A DNA stretch of 64,000 bases, taken from IMG/VR virus record IMGVR_UViG_3300029983_000007, positions 1-64,000 of that record. One strand, 5' to 3'. Position 1 is the first letter of the stretch, and each line of letters opens with the position of its first letter. The stretch is from a virus. This document shows positions 16,530 through 25,108 of the stretch, one piece after another. A program made the position numbers and the translations under genes. Under the pieces are notes generated by a model, which was given only the letters and a program-made list of their open reading frames with translations, ran no database searches and was not told where the DNA came from.

Positions 16530-17069
16530 TTAAATATTGAATTTTTTTGTTGCGTCATAAGATTCTATGTCATTTATGAAATATATTAATAATTGATATT
16601 CATCTTTATTGAATGTGTAATCCCTGCTACGATTGAATACATCATTGTCTGTTATTCCTATTTCTAATGCATCATTTCCAGTTTCAGTATAAGTATAAAA
16701 ATCAACATATTCAGAATCTTTACATAAATTATTAAATTTTAGATATTCAGTGATCCATACAAATGTATCATTTCTATCAGATATTATTTTTATATAATTA
16801 TTTATTCCATTTTCCTTTAAATGTTTCTTATATTCTATCATTCTATTTTTTGATATTTCAAATTCTTCTTCATTTTCTATGCTATCAGTATATGCTATCA
16901 TATTACCATCCCAAAAATCAGTTATTTTAACTATATCTTCTATTTCCTCATATATTTTCAAATATTCAATTGTATATTCTAGTAATTCATCATATCTATC
17001 TACAATTTTAGATAATTTATCTTCCTGAATTGTACTTTCATTTAACTGAATAAATCTTTTAATTATCAT
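16530..17069 (-). CDS. tagged protein, leader IIKRFIQLNE and tail TKKFNI
   Basis: 179 residues. The N terminus MIIKRFIQLNESTIQED fits the capsid-targeting-like leader with a hydrophobic-x-E site (L-N-E), and the C terminus ATKKFNI fits the paired tail. The acidic body has no recognised domain. Overlaps its upstream neighbour by ATGA. Confidence 0.6.
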   Translation of the reverse strand: MIIKRFIQLNESTIQEDKLSKIVDRYDELLEYTIEYLKIYEEIEDIVKITDFWDGNMIAYTDSIENEEEFEISKNRMIEYKKHLKENGINNYIKIISDRNDTFVWITEYLKFNNLCKDSEYVDFYTYTETGNDALEIGITDNDVFNRSRDYTFNKDEYQLLIYFINDIESYDATKKFNI

Positions 17070-17602
17070 TCTGTTAATTTATTCTTTTTATCTGTCCAAA
17101 TATAATAACCATTGAATTCATTGTCATATACCATATTACCTAGTGTAGATATCACATTTAATGTTGTATCAAATGTTATAGTTTGTTGAAAAGAATATTT
17201 GACTTTTTCTTTATCAATAAAAGACAATGGTTTCATCATTATACCAAAAACATTTAATGAATCAGGTATATCTGAATAAAATTCTGATAACGCAAAAGTT
17301 ACTAAATTTTCTCTGATGTTTTCAATATCTTCTTTATCAAAAATACTACATTTGAATACTACTTTTTCAGTACCTAAAATGTCACCTGACATATCATTGA
17401 TCTTATATTGATGTTTCTTTTTGTCCATTAAATCAATATATTGATCATATGTTTTAAAATAATCAACAAGAGTTTTTGTGTATTTAGGTGTTGCTAATTT
17501 TATGTTATAAAAAAATTCATCTAATTTTACATTAGGTATTTGAAACTCATATAATGGAGACCATTCTGTAAATTTTTTTATACTATTTATTTCATTTATC
17601 AT
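17066..17602 (-). CDS. hypothetical protein
   Basis: 178 residues from ATG 17602. Longer in-frame starts (17644, 17677) would lie inside the preceding gene, so the inner ATG, 22 bases after that stop, is preferred. Mixed alpha/beta; no family recognised. Confidence 0.55.
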   Translation of the reverse strand: MINEINSIKKFTEWSPLYEFQIPNVKLDEFFYNIKLATPKYTKTLVDYFKTYDQYIDLMDKKKHQYKINDMSGDILGTEKVVFKCSIFDKEDIENIRENLVTFALSEFYSDIPDSLNVFGIMMKPLSFIDKEKVKYSFQQTITFDTTLNVISTLGNMVYDNEFNGYYIWTDKKNKLTE

Positions 17603-17624
17603 TTTTGTGTAATTATTTTTTATA

Positions 17625-17858
17625 TCAAAGACCTTCACCTGCATAACTATCAGCTTCATCCGCCTGTGCTTCTTCACGAAGTATCATTATATATTCTTTC
17701 TCTTTTGTTGACAATTTGTTAAACCAATTTATTATATTTAGTTTTTCTTCTTTAGATAAATCAGAATTCCAGTTGAATAATCCACTGCCATTGATTGAAT
17801 ATTCTTCTTCCTGAGTAATATTTTCATTTGTTGTACTATATTCTCTAACATTTTTCAT
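17625..17858 (-). CDS. small acidic protein
   Basis: 77 residues. NWFNKLSTKEKEYIMILREEAQADEADSYAGEGL: a helical, acidic C terminus. No family recognised. Adjacent to 17860 with one-base spacing. Confidence 0.5.
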   Translation of the reverse strand: MKNVREYSTTNENITQEEEYSINGSGLFNWNSDLSKEEKLNIINWFNKLSTKEKEYIMILREEAQADEADSYAGEGL

Positions 17859-17859
17859 T

Positions 17860-18546
17860 TTATTTATTTATTATTTTTAGGAAATCTTTGTATTGTTCAT
17901 CTGATAATTTAAGTTCTCCACTAGTGTCACCTCCATTTGATGTATAAGAAATATTTAACATTTTTTCATTTTTTAATAATCTAATACTAAAATCTATGTT
18001 ATTTAAACTAAATCTTATAAAAAATCTATCATTCAAGTCTATTATTGGAATTTTATCTAATTTCTTTAATTCATCTAGTATATTTAAAACTAATAATTTA
18101 TTGAATTCTGAAGTTTTGCTTCTTATTTTTTTGATATTATTAGAAATGAATACTGATTTTAAAAATTTATATAAAAAGAATCCAATTGCAAAAGATGTTA
18201 TTAATCCTAATGATTCATTTTTGTAATCATAAGAATTAAACTCTTTTATGTGTGTTAGTTTTTTATTTTTATATACATCATCTTTATCTTTTGCTATTAA
18301 GTCATCTAATATATCATTTAATACGCTTCTCACTAAATTCTTATACTCAGTATCATCTGTTATTATATTAGCACCTTTGTTTTTTATATCTTCTAAAACT
18401 TCATTAAACCTTTTTGAGTTTCTGTAATATTTTTTTAATGATTGAGGAGTTGCACCTTTATTTATATAAAAATTTATAATAGGATATAATTCAGAGAATA
18501 TATCTGATTTCGCTTGCTTAGTTAAGTTAGAATTTTCCATATTCAT
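17860..18546 (-). CDS. hypothetical protein with hydrophobic segment
   Basis: 228 residues. A helical N-terminal half, a hydrophobic stretch around residue 115 (LGLITSFAIGFFLYKFLKSVF), then a beta-rich C-terminal domain. Possibly membrane-associated. First gene of the minus-strand operon, divergent from 18593. Confidence 0.5.
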   Translation of the reverse strand: MNMENSNLTKQAKSDIFSELYPIINFYINKGATPQSLKKYYRNSKRFNEVLEDIKNKGANIITDDTEYKNLVRSVLNDILDDLIAKDKDDVYKNKKLTHIKEFNSYDYKNESLGLITSFAIGFFLYKFLKSVFISNNIKKIRSKTSEFNKLLVLNILDELKKLDKIPIIDLNDRFFIRFSLNNIDFSIRLLKNEKMLNISYTSNGGDTSGELKLSDEQYKDFLKIINK

Positions 18547-18574
18547 ATATATTAATATTTATTTTCTAAAAATA

Positions 18575-18590
18575 TTTTTTATATATAATT
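18575..18590 (+). promoter_or_regulatory. TTTATATATAA element upstream of tagged genes
   Basis: TTTTTATATATAATT ends two bases before ATG 18593. The same core recurs upstream of 20915, 28590, 35015 and several minus-strand genes and may be a phage-specific promoter element; function inferred. Confidence 0.35.
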
Positions 18591-18592
18591 AC

Positions 18593-18958
18593 ATGATAAC
18601 TAACTTTAAACTATTTGAAGATTATGATAAAAAATTAGTTTGGAATATACCAGTAAAAATGCCAGATTTTTATTTGTCATTGAAAAAAATTGGAATGTCA
18701 GATAGAGTAATTAAAGATTGGTTAAGGCTTCGTCAGAATAAAGTGTTTTCAACTAAAGATACTAATACTAATTTTGAAACTATTTCATTAGTAAAAGATT
18801 CAGAACAAGAAGACTCATATACATGGTATTGGTATCCAACATCAGAAAGTGATGAATATACTATATATATGGGTAAATTAGAATGTACTCCAGAAGAAAT
18901 TCATAAATACTATGATGACATTGAATTTAAAAAAAATATTACCAAATTTAATATATGA
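18593..18958 (+). CDS. tagged protein, leader NFKLFED and tail TKFNI
   Basis: 121 residues. Begins MITNFKLFEDYDKK, identical over its first nine residues to the next gene, and ends ITKFNI. The body (PDFYLSLKKIGMSDRVIKDWLRLRQNKVF) is not recognised. Overlaps the next gene by ATGA; the leader looks like a capsid-targeting sequence with an L-F-E site. Confidence 0.65.
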   Translation: MITNFKLFEDYDKKLVWNIPVKMPDFYLSLKKIGMSDRVIKDWLRLRQNKVFSTKDTNTNFETISLVKDSEQEDSYTWYWYPTSESDEYTIYMGKLECTPEEIHKYYDDIEFKKNITKFNI

Positions 18959-19266
18959 TAACTAACTTTAAACTATTTGAAACAATTAATGTAGGTAAAC
19001 CAGAAATTGGAGATTTTGTGATATGTAATGAAGATGATTCTACGTCTGAGGTTACGTATTTTACCTCAAATAATATAGGTAAATATATTAAGTATAATTA
19101 TGACATTGAATATCATTATGCTATATATTATGAAGATACACCAAAAGATTTAGGTGTATATTTTTCAAACGGTGAAAGAAATATGACATTAGATGAAATA
19201 AAATATTGGTCAAAAAATAAAGAAGAATTGGAATATATAATTAAAACAAATAAATTCAATTTATGA
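18955..19266 (+). CDS. tagged protein, leader NFKLFET and tail NKFNL
   Basis: 103 residues, start MITNFKLFETINVG, end KTNKFNL. Beta-rich body (GDFVICNEDDSTSEVTYFTSNN; YHYAIYYED) without a recognised family. Its leader DNA is also identical to that of the preceding gene, which suggests copying of the leader itself. Confidence 0.65.
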   Translation: MITNFKLFETINVGKPEIGDFVICNEDDSTSEVTYFTSNNIGKYIKYNYDIEYHYAIYYEDTPKDLGVYFSNGERNMTLDEIKYWSKNKEELEYIIKTNKFNL

Positions 19267-19772
19267 TAATCAACTTTAAAATATTTGAAGATTATTCTGA
19301 TGATGAGATTAGAAAAATTGAAGCAACATCAGAATTAATGAAAATTGTTGATGAAAAATCACGAGATACAAGAAGTATGGAGCCCGCAATAAAAATGATA
19401 AATTTATTGGATAAAGGAGCATATCCAAATATTAAATCTAAAAATGGACAGACTCCTTTGACTTATGCTGCTACTTTATGCTATCATGACTTAATTTATA
19501 AACTTATAGAAGTTGGTGCTAATTTAGAAGCTAAAAATGATAACGGTGATACTCCGTTGATGAGGTCAGCAATAAATAGTGACTTAGCATCAATGTTTGT
19601 ATTATTATCTGCTGGATCGTCATTATATTGTAAAAATATACAAGGGCATAAACCTTTTGATTTTTTGACTGATTATGATATTAATAGAATAGCTATTAAA
19701 TATCCAGAACAATATAAAGATTATTTGAAAAAAGAAGAATTTGATAATTCAGTTAAAAAATTTAATTTATAA
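19263..19772 (+). CDS. ankyrin-repeat protein with leader and tail tags
   Basis: 169 residues. Leader MIINFKIFEDYSDD, tail SVKKFNL. Between them are about three ankyrin repeats: LLDKGAYPNIKSKNGQTPL, LIEVGANLEAKNDNGDTPL and LLSAGSSLYCKNIQGHKPF. Ankyrin repeats bind proteins, so a packaged and injected binder of a host protein is an attractive but unproven reading. ATGA overlap with the preceding gene. Confidence 0.8.
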   Translation: MIINFKIFEDYSDDEIRKIEATSELMKIVDEKSRDTRSMEPAIKMINLLDKGAYPNIKSKNGQTPLTYAATLCYHDLIYKLIEVGANLEAKNDNGDTPLMRSAINSDLASMFVLLSAGSSLYCKNIQGHKPFDFLTDYDINRIAIKYPEQYKDYLKKEEFDNSVKKFNL

Positions 19773-19773
19773 T

Positions 19774-20442
19774 ATGAAACATGTTAAAATGTATGAAGAT
19801 AATGATTTTACTATTTTATTCGAAAATGAAAACGAATTAAAAAATCTATTGTTAAAGAATAAGTTTTTTTCTGAAGGCGATGTGTTTTCTGGTATAATAG
19901 ATGTTTCATATAAACATTTCACACCAAAAATTGGATATGATAATTTTTTAGAAATTATAAAAACGAAATTTGGATTATTACCTTATTTTTGTATTCTTCT
20001 TGGTAGTTATAATGGACAAGTTTGTAATGGCGGACATATGCAATATTTTGATAATGGATATGCCAGTTCAAAATCAAGAAAAAAATATGACGGATCTGAT
20101 TATGATAATGTTAATTTACATGAAAAATTACTTAGATTATTTAAATTTTTGAAAATAGAACAATGTGTACCTAAAAAATTAGGAGAAAAAGTATATTCAA
20201 TAATGAAAGATTTTGATTTTGATTGTGTTGCATTTGAATGTTACAATGGAGATGACGGACAATATAATGAGAATGATAATGATAAACATGATTATTTAGA
20301 AGAATTGGACAACAGATGGTATGATGTAACTGAAGAATTTATTAATAAATTTAATGAATATCTCAAAAAATTAACTTTAGATGGTGAAAAAATCGAAAAT
20401 ATGTTAGAATTATCATCCAATATTAATAAATACAATATATAA
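19774..20442 (+). CDS. hypothetical protein with leader-like start and KYNI tail
   Basis: 222 residues from ATG 19774, just after the upstream stop. Start MKHVKMYEDNDF, end INKYNI. The body contains LLGSYNGQVCNGGHMQYFDNGYAS and VAFECYNGDDGQY, resembling the DUF4375-like family of bacterial proteins with a conserved NGGxxQ(Y/F)xxN motif. That resemblance is from memory and no enzymatic role is known. Confidence 0.6.
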   Translation: MKHVKMYEDNDFTILFENENELKNLLLKNKFFSEGDVFSGIIDVSYKHFTPKIGYDNFLEIIKTKFGLLPYFCILLGSYNGQVCNGGHMQYFDNGYASSKSRKKYDGSDYDNVNLHEKLLRLFKFLKIEQCVPKKLGEKVYSIMKDFDFDCVAFECYNGDDGQYNENDNDKHDYLEELDNRWYDVTEEFINKFNEYLKKLTLDGEKIENMLELSSNINKYNI

Positions 20443-20445
20443 AAA

Positions 20446-20474
20446 AGAGATGAATATTATTCATCTCTTTTTTT
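20446..20474. terminator. bidirectional terminator between convergent genes
   Basis: Stem AGAGATGAA/TTCATCTCT, five-base loop, A-run and T-run. The minus-strand gene ends inside the stem. Confidence 0.85.
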
Positions 20475-20798
20475 ATCAGAATGTTCCTTAAACTTATCTA
20501 AATGTTTCAATTCTTTTTCTTTATTTATTTCTCTCTCATCTCTCTTTTGTTTAGCTTTAATATTAGAAAATTTGATGTTAGATTCATCTTCTAAACCTAC
20601 CATACCTTTTAGTTTATCTAAAATTATGTGATTACTTTTTCTGAAAGTATACTCTAATTTTTTTAGCAACAACTTAATATCATCTTCAGATAAATTTTCA
20701 TTGTTTTTAATCTTATTGACTAACTCATTACCTGATTTTTTAAAAGAATATTCCAATTTTTTGAGTAATAATTCATACTCGTCACTTTGTAATTTCAT
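20457..20798 (-). CDS. helical protein with internal duplication
   Basis: 113 residues. LLLKKLEYSFKKSGNELVNK (residues 10-29) is repeated as LLLKKLEYTFRKSNHIILDK at about 43-62, followed by a highly charged coiled-coil-like tail. No family recognised. Single gene between 20800 and the terminator. Confidence 0.55.
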   Translation of the reverse strand: MKLQSDEYELLLKKLEYSFKKSGNELVNKIKNNENLSEDDIKLLLKKLEYTFRKSNHIILDKLKGMVGLEDESNIKFSNIKAKQKRDEREINKEKELKHLDKFKEHSDKKRDE

Positions 20799-20896
20799 AA
20801 TAATTTTTTATTTATATATTAATTTATAAAGATAATAATAATTTATATATTGGCAAAATTAATGTAAACATATTATATTTTTTTATATATAATATT

Positions 20897-20905
20897 GGAA
20901 GGAGG
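20897..20905 (+). promoter_or_regulatory. strong Shine-Dalgarno site
   Basis: GGAAGGAGG, nine bases before ATG 20915. Almost all other genes here lack such a site, so it decides the start and hints that the endonuclease came from a phage of a different host group. Confidence 0.7.
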
Positions 20906-20914
20906 CATGTTTAT

Positions 20915-21997
20915 ATGTATAATAATAAGAAATTTATAGAAAAAGCAATTTTAATACATCATGATTTATATGATTACTCATTAATTAACTATAAGTCATC
21001 AACAGAAAAAATTAAAATCGTTTGTAAAAAACATGGTATTTTTGAACAATCACCTGTTAAACATTTAATTGGACATGGTTGTCCAATTTGTGGCGGTAGT
21101 AAAAAGAAAAATATAATTGATTTTATTGAGGAATCAAAAAAAACACATGATGATTTATATGATTACTCATTGAGTGAATATAAAAATGCTAAAACTCCAG
21201 TTAAAATAATATGTCATAAACATGGAGTTTTTGAACAAACACCTTATTCTCATATTGCTGGATCAAAATGTCCGAAATGCTATTTTGAGTCTAAATTAAA
21301 AACTACTACACAATTTATTGATGAATCAAATAAAATTCATAATTATTTGTATGATTATTCAAATACTAATTACATAAAAAATAATATTCCTGTAGAAATA
21401 ATATGTAAAATACATGGCTCATTTTTTCAACAACCATCAGTTCATTTAAATAATGGAAATTGCCCAACGTGTGCAGATGAGAGTAAAAAATTAACAAGAT
21501 GTCAATTCATGTTAAATTCTATTCGAATTCATGGTGATTTGTATGATTATTCAAAATCTGTATATATTAACAACTACACTAAAGTAGAAATAATATGTAA
21601 AAAACATGGATCTTTCTTTCAATGTCCAAATTTTCATATGTTAGGTCAAGGATGTCCTAGTTGTAAAAATAGTTTAATGGAAAATTATATTTCAAAAATA
21701 TTAGATAATTTAAATATTAGATATGAAAGACAAAAAACATTTGAACTGTGTAAGAATATAAATAAATTACCTTTTGATTTTTACTTACCAGATCATAATA
21801 TTTGTATAGAATATAATGGTAAACAACACTATGAACCAATTGATTATTTTGGTGGTTCTGAAACATTAAAATATATTCAAAATAATGATAGTATAAAGAA
21901 AAAATTTTGTGATAGTAATAATATTAAATATTTTGAAATATCATATAATGAAAAAAATATAGATGATTTAATAAAAAAAGAATTGAATATAAAATAA
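20915..21997 (+). CDS. homing endonuclease with four zinc-binding repeats and Vsr-like nuclease domain
   Basis: 360 residues. Four tandem repeats (YDYSLINY ... KHGIFEQSP ... CPICGG) of the same kind as in the gene at 1411, then a C-terminal nuclease domain with FDFYLPDHNICIEYNGKQHYEPI and KKKFCDSNNIKYFEISY. Family knowledge: Vsr-like (I-Bth0305I-type) homing enzymes. Free-standing next to the split DNA polymerase, with a strong ribosome-binding site. Confidence 0.8.
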   Translation: MYNNKKFIEKAILIHHDLYDYSLINYKSSTEKIKIVCKKHGIFEQSPVKHLIGHGCPICGGSKKKNIIDFIEESKKTHDDLYDYSLSEYKNAKTPVKIICHKHGVFEQTPYSHIAGSKCPKCYFESKLKTTTQFIDESNKIHNYLYDYSNTNYIKNNIPVEIICKIHGSFFQQPSVHLNNGNCPTCADESKKLTRCQFMLNSIRIHGDLYDYSKSVYINNYTKVEIICKKHGSFFQCPNFHMLGQGCPSCKNSLMENYISKILDNLNIRYERQKTFELCKNINKLPFDFYLPDHNICIEYNGKQHYEPIDYFGGSETLKYIQNNDSIKKKFCDSNNIKYFEISYNEKNIDDLIKKELNIK

Positions 21998-22002
21998 TAA
22001 AT

Positions 22003-23529
22003 ATGATAAAAGAAGAAACTGTTGATGTTCATATGTCTTATAGAAATATAACTCGTTATAAAGAATTAGGATATCAGACAAAATTACACGAAACTATTCA
22101 AGTTAAAGTTATAGATTTAGCACCTGTATCTCATCAAAAAATAACTGCTATTTGTGATAATTGTGGAGCAGAAAAAGTAATAGCATATCATAAATATTTA
22201 GAGAATGAAAAAAGATGTGGATATTATGGCTGTAAAAGATGCTCAAATAATAAAAGAGAAATAACAAGTTTAGAAAGATTCGGAGTTACTAATTATGCTA
22301 AAACAGATGAATGTAAAGAAAAAACATCTAAAAATAATATGATAAAATATGGTGTCAAAACTACTCTTTTAGAAAAAAATACAATGAAAAAAATAAAAGA
22401 TACTGTGTTTGAAAGATATGGAGTAGATGAGATATTGTCGTCTAAAGATGTTATTGAGAAAGGTAAAAAAACTAATATTGAGAAATATGGATTTGATCAT
22501 TATGCTAAATCATTATTTTTTTATGATAATACATATAAAAGATGGAAATCTGATGTTATTTATAAATTAAATAGATATAATATTACTGATTATATTTTGA
22601 AAGATGATAGAACAATAGATATTAAGTGTGATTGCGGATTAGATCATTACTTTAATACTACATCAAAAATATTATATCAACGAAAAGAAATACAACACAA
22701 TATATTATGTACAGTATGTAATTCTGTTATAAGTCAAAAACAATCAGGTAAAGAAATACAAATATTAAATTTCATAAAAGAAAATTATAATGGAGTAATA
22801 TTAGAGAATGATAAAACAATAGTTTCAGAGTTAGATATTTATTTACCTGAATTAAAATTAGCTATTGAATTTAATGGATTATATTGGCATAGTGATATTT
22901 ATAAAGAACATAATTATCACTTAAATAAGACGGAAAATTGTGAAAAAAAAGGAATACAACTAATTCATATTTGGGAAGATGAGTGGATTTATAAACAAGA
23001 TATAGTTAAATCTATGATATTAAATAAATTAGGAAAAACATATAATAAAATTTATGCTAGAAAAACAGAAATTAAAGAAATATTTGATACCAAATTAATT
23101 AGAGAATTTCTTGATAATAATCACATTCAAGGATTTGTTGGATCAAAAGTTAAAATTGGACTTTTTTATGAAAATGAATTGATGAGTTTAATGACATTAG
23201 GTAATCGTAGAGTTTCAATGGGTAAAAAAACAACAACTGAAGGAGAATATGAACTGTTACGGTTCTGTAATAAATTAAATACAAATATTATAGGTGGAGC
23301 TAGTAAATTATTTAATTATTTTATTAAAAATTATAATATAAATGAAATAATCTCATATGCTGATAGAAGTCATAGTAAAGGTAAATTGTATGAAACATTA
23401 GGATTTGAATATTTAGGGAAAACTGTTCCTAATTATAGTTATTATGATTCAAAATGTAATAAATATAATAGGTTTAATTTTAGAAAGGATGTTTTGATTG
23501 AAAAAGGTTATGATAAAAATAAAACATAA
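22003..23529 (+). CDS. Hef-like homing endonuclease
   Basis: 508 residues. N-terminal zinc finger (CDNCGAEK ... CKRCSNN), repeated (E)RYGV modules, then a nuclease core ELDIYLPELKLAIEFNGLYWHSD and QLIHIWEDEW. The C-terminal region contains NHIQGFVGSKVKIGLFYENELMSLMT, ELLRFCNKLNTNIIGGASKLF and SYADRSHSKGKLYETLGF. The same set of blocks is in phage proteins annotated Hef-like. Its family-typical C-terminal tail lies beyond an in-frame TAA (23530-23613). Located upstream of the C-terminal polymerase fragment. Confidence 0.8.
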   Translation: MIKEETVDVHMSYRNITRYKELGYQTKLHETIQVKVIDLAPVSHQKITAICDNCGAEKVIAYHKYLENEKRCGYYGCKRCSNNKREITSLERFGVTNYAKTDECKEKTSKNNMIKYGVKTTLLEKNTMKKIKDTVFERYGVDEILSSKDVIEKGKKTNIEKYGFDHYAKSLFFYDNTYKRWKSDVIYKLNRYNITDYILKDDRTIDIKCDCGLDHYFNTTSKILYQRKEIQHNILCTVCNSVISQKQSGKEIQILNFIKENYNGVILENDKTIVSELDIYLPELKLAIEFNGLYWHSDIYKEHNYHLNKTENCEKKGIQLIHIWEDEWIYKQDIVKSMILNKLGKTYNKIYARKTEIKEIFDTKLIREFLDNNHIQGFVGSKVKIGLFYENELMSLMTLGNRRVSMGKKTTTEGEYELLRFCNKLNTNIIGGASKLFNYFIKNYNINEIISYADRSHSKGKLYETLGFEYLGKTVPNYSYYDSKCNKYNRFNFRKDVLIEKGYDKNKT

Positions 23530-23613
23530 CATGAGATTATGATAGAACTTAATTATATGTGTGTTTATAATTCTGGAAATTTAAAATATTTATATAAACC
23601 AATTAAAAAATAA
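23530..23613 (+). pseudogene. cut-off C-terminal tail of the Hef-like endonuclease
   Basis: In the same frame after the TAA at 23527, 27 more codons are open and include LNYMCVYNSGNLKYLYKP. This matches the tail CYRIYDAGKIKFTYPL of the homologue at 32349. The simplest reading is a premature stop that removed the tail. Confidence 0.55.
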
Positions 23614-23641
23614 ACCATACAATAAGAAACTAATAATTTAT

Positions 23642-25003
23642 ATGACAGCGCAGGAAAAAAGAGATAAAATTACAGATTTAAAAAAGAAAATAGATCAAAC
23701 AAAAGCAGATTATGATAGAGCGAAAGCAATGCAATTAGCTCTGAAATTGGTAATTAATGGAACATATGGTGCGTTCGCACATCCAAAATTTGTATTATCA
23801 AATTCACATATTGCAAATGCAATAACTGCTCAAGGACGTGATGTTATAAATTATATGCTAAAAAAAATAGAGACTTATTTCTATAAAGAATGGCATTTAG
23901 ATGTTAAAACTCATCAACTTCTTGGACTTGAATATATTGCTGAAAAAGAAGGTAGTTTTTATCTATTAGATAGAAATGGTGAAAATATTCATTATAAATA
24001 TGAATCTGTTGATGAATTATTAGAAAAATTGAATTATTATCGTAGTAATTTAATTGAAGATAAAAAAGAATTGAATGGCTATAATATTTTGTATAGTAGA
24101 TTTATTCATGATTTTTCTAATGTGACACCAATACCAAAAGATGTTCCAATTACAATTTATGGAGATACAGATTCATTGTATATTTCTTTCGCTCCTATGG
24201 TTAAATCATCTGGTTATAATGGAGATGAATTAGATTTCATTCTTCATATGGATAGAGTTTTTATTGAGAAGTTATATAATGGTTGGTTAGAAGAATATGC
24301 AGAAAAATATGGTGTTAAGAATATTCACAACTTTGAATTAGAAACAATTAATAGATCAGCATTACATATACAAAAGAAACATTATATAAATAACGTTGCT
24401 TGGGAAGATGGATTATTTTATGAAAGTATGAGTTATTTTTATCCAAAAGGAGTTGAAATTGTTAAATCATCTACTCCTCCATTTGTCAGAGAAAATATTT
24501 ATGAGTTTTTGAGATATATTTTCTCGAATCCTAATAATTTGAACATTAGAAAAATATTACTAATTGTGAAAGATTTGAAAAAACAATTTATGATGGCTAA
24601 TATTGAGGATATTAGTATGACATCAAGTTGTACAAATTATCCAATTAAAGTTATTGATGATGTGACAGATGTTCTTTGTGTCAAAGGTGCTCACTTTGCA
24701 GTCAAAGCTGCAGCTTTACACAATTACTTATTAAATAAGAACTCTGAGTATAAAACAAAGTATGATAATATTAGAGGTGGACGTGTAAAATATTTTTATT
24801 GTAATCATACTAAGAATGGCGTGTTCGCTTATCAAAGAGGACTGTATCCATATGAAATTTGTGAAAAAGAAGGAGTTAAAATAGATTATGATGAACAATT
24901 CGATGTGACAATGCTTCATATTGTGAATAGATTCCTTGAACCTATTGGATTACCTACAATAAATAAAAGATTATCTGTTTTAAATTCAATATTTCAATTT
25001 TAG
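23642..25003 (+). CDS. family-B DNA polymerase, C-terminal fragment (split gene 43)
   Basis: 453 residues. It starts in the fingers and contains polymerase motif B, KLVINGTYGAF (K35-G43), and motif C, YGDTDSLYISF (D175, D177), then the thumb. The end, LSVLNSIFQF, resembles the sliding-clamp-binding peptide of T4-type polymerases. The exonuclease domain and motif A are missing and are not encoded upstream in this window, so the enzyme must be made of two polypeptides or be defective. Flanking Hef-like genes mirror the split gene 43 of some Aeromonas phages. Confidence 0.88.
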   Translation: MTAQEKRDKITDLKKKIDQTKADYDRAKAMQLALKLVINGTYGAFAHPKFVLSNSHIANAITAQGRDVINYMLKKIETYFYKEWHLDVKTHQLLGLEYIAEKEGSFYLLDRNGENIHYKYESVDELLEKLNYYRSNLIEDKKELNGYNILYSRFIHDFSNVTPIPKDVPITIYGDTDSLYISFAPMVKSSGYNGDELDFILHMDRVFIEKLYNGWLEEYAEKYGVKNIHNFELETINRSALHIQKKHYINNVAWEDGLFYESMSYFYPKGVEIVKSSTPPFVRENIYEFLRYIFSNPNNLNIRKILLIVKDLKKQFMMANIEDISMTSSCTNYPIKVIDDVTDVLCVKGAHFAVKAAALHNYLLNKNSEYKTKYDNIRGGRVKYFYCNHTKNGVFAYQRGLYPYEICEKEGVKIDYDEQFDVTMLHIVNRFLEPIGLPTINKRLSVLNSIFQF

Positions 25004-25108
25004 TATATTAATAAGACTGAATCTGAAATAATGTCAGAAAGAAAAATATTCAGAATATATGATTCTGGAAGTTTAAAAATAAAATTAACAAATGTTAAAA
25101 CTAAGTAA
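25004..25108 (+). pseudogene. relic of a Hef-like endonuclease tail
   Basis: In frame after the polymerase TAG, 34 codons are open. They include ESEIMSERKIFRIYDSGSLKI, which matches the C-terminal end of Hef-like proteins (RIYDAG at 33900). It overlaps the start of the next gene. It appears to be the remains of an endonuclease once located here. Confidence 0.55.
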
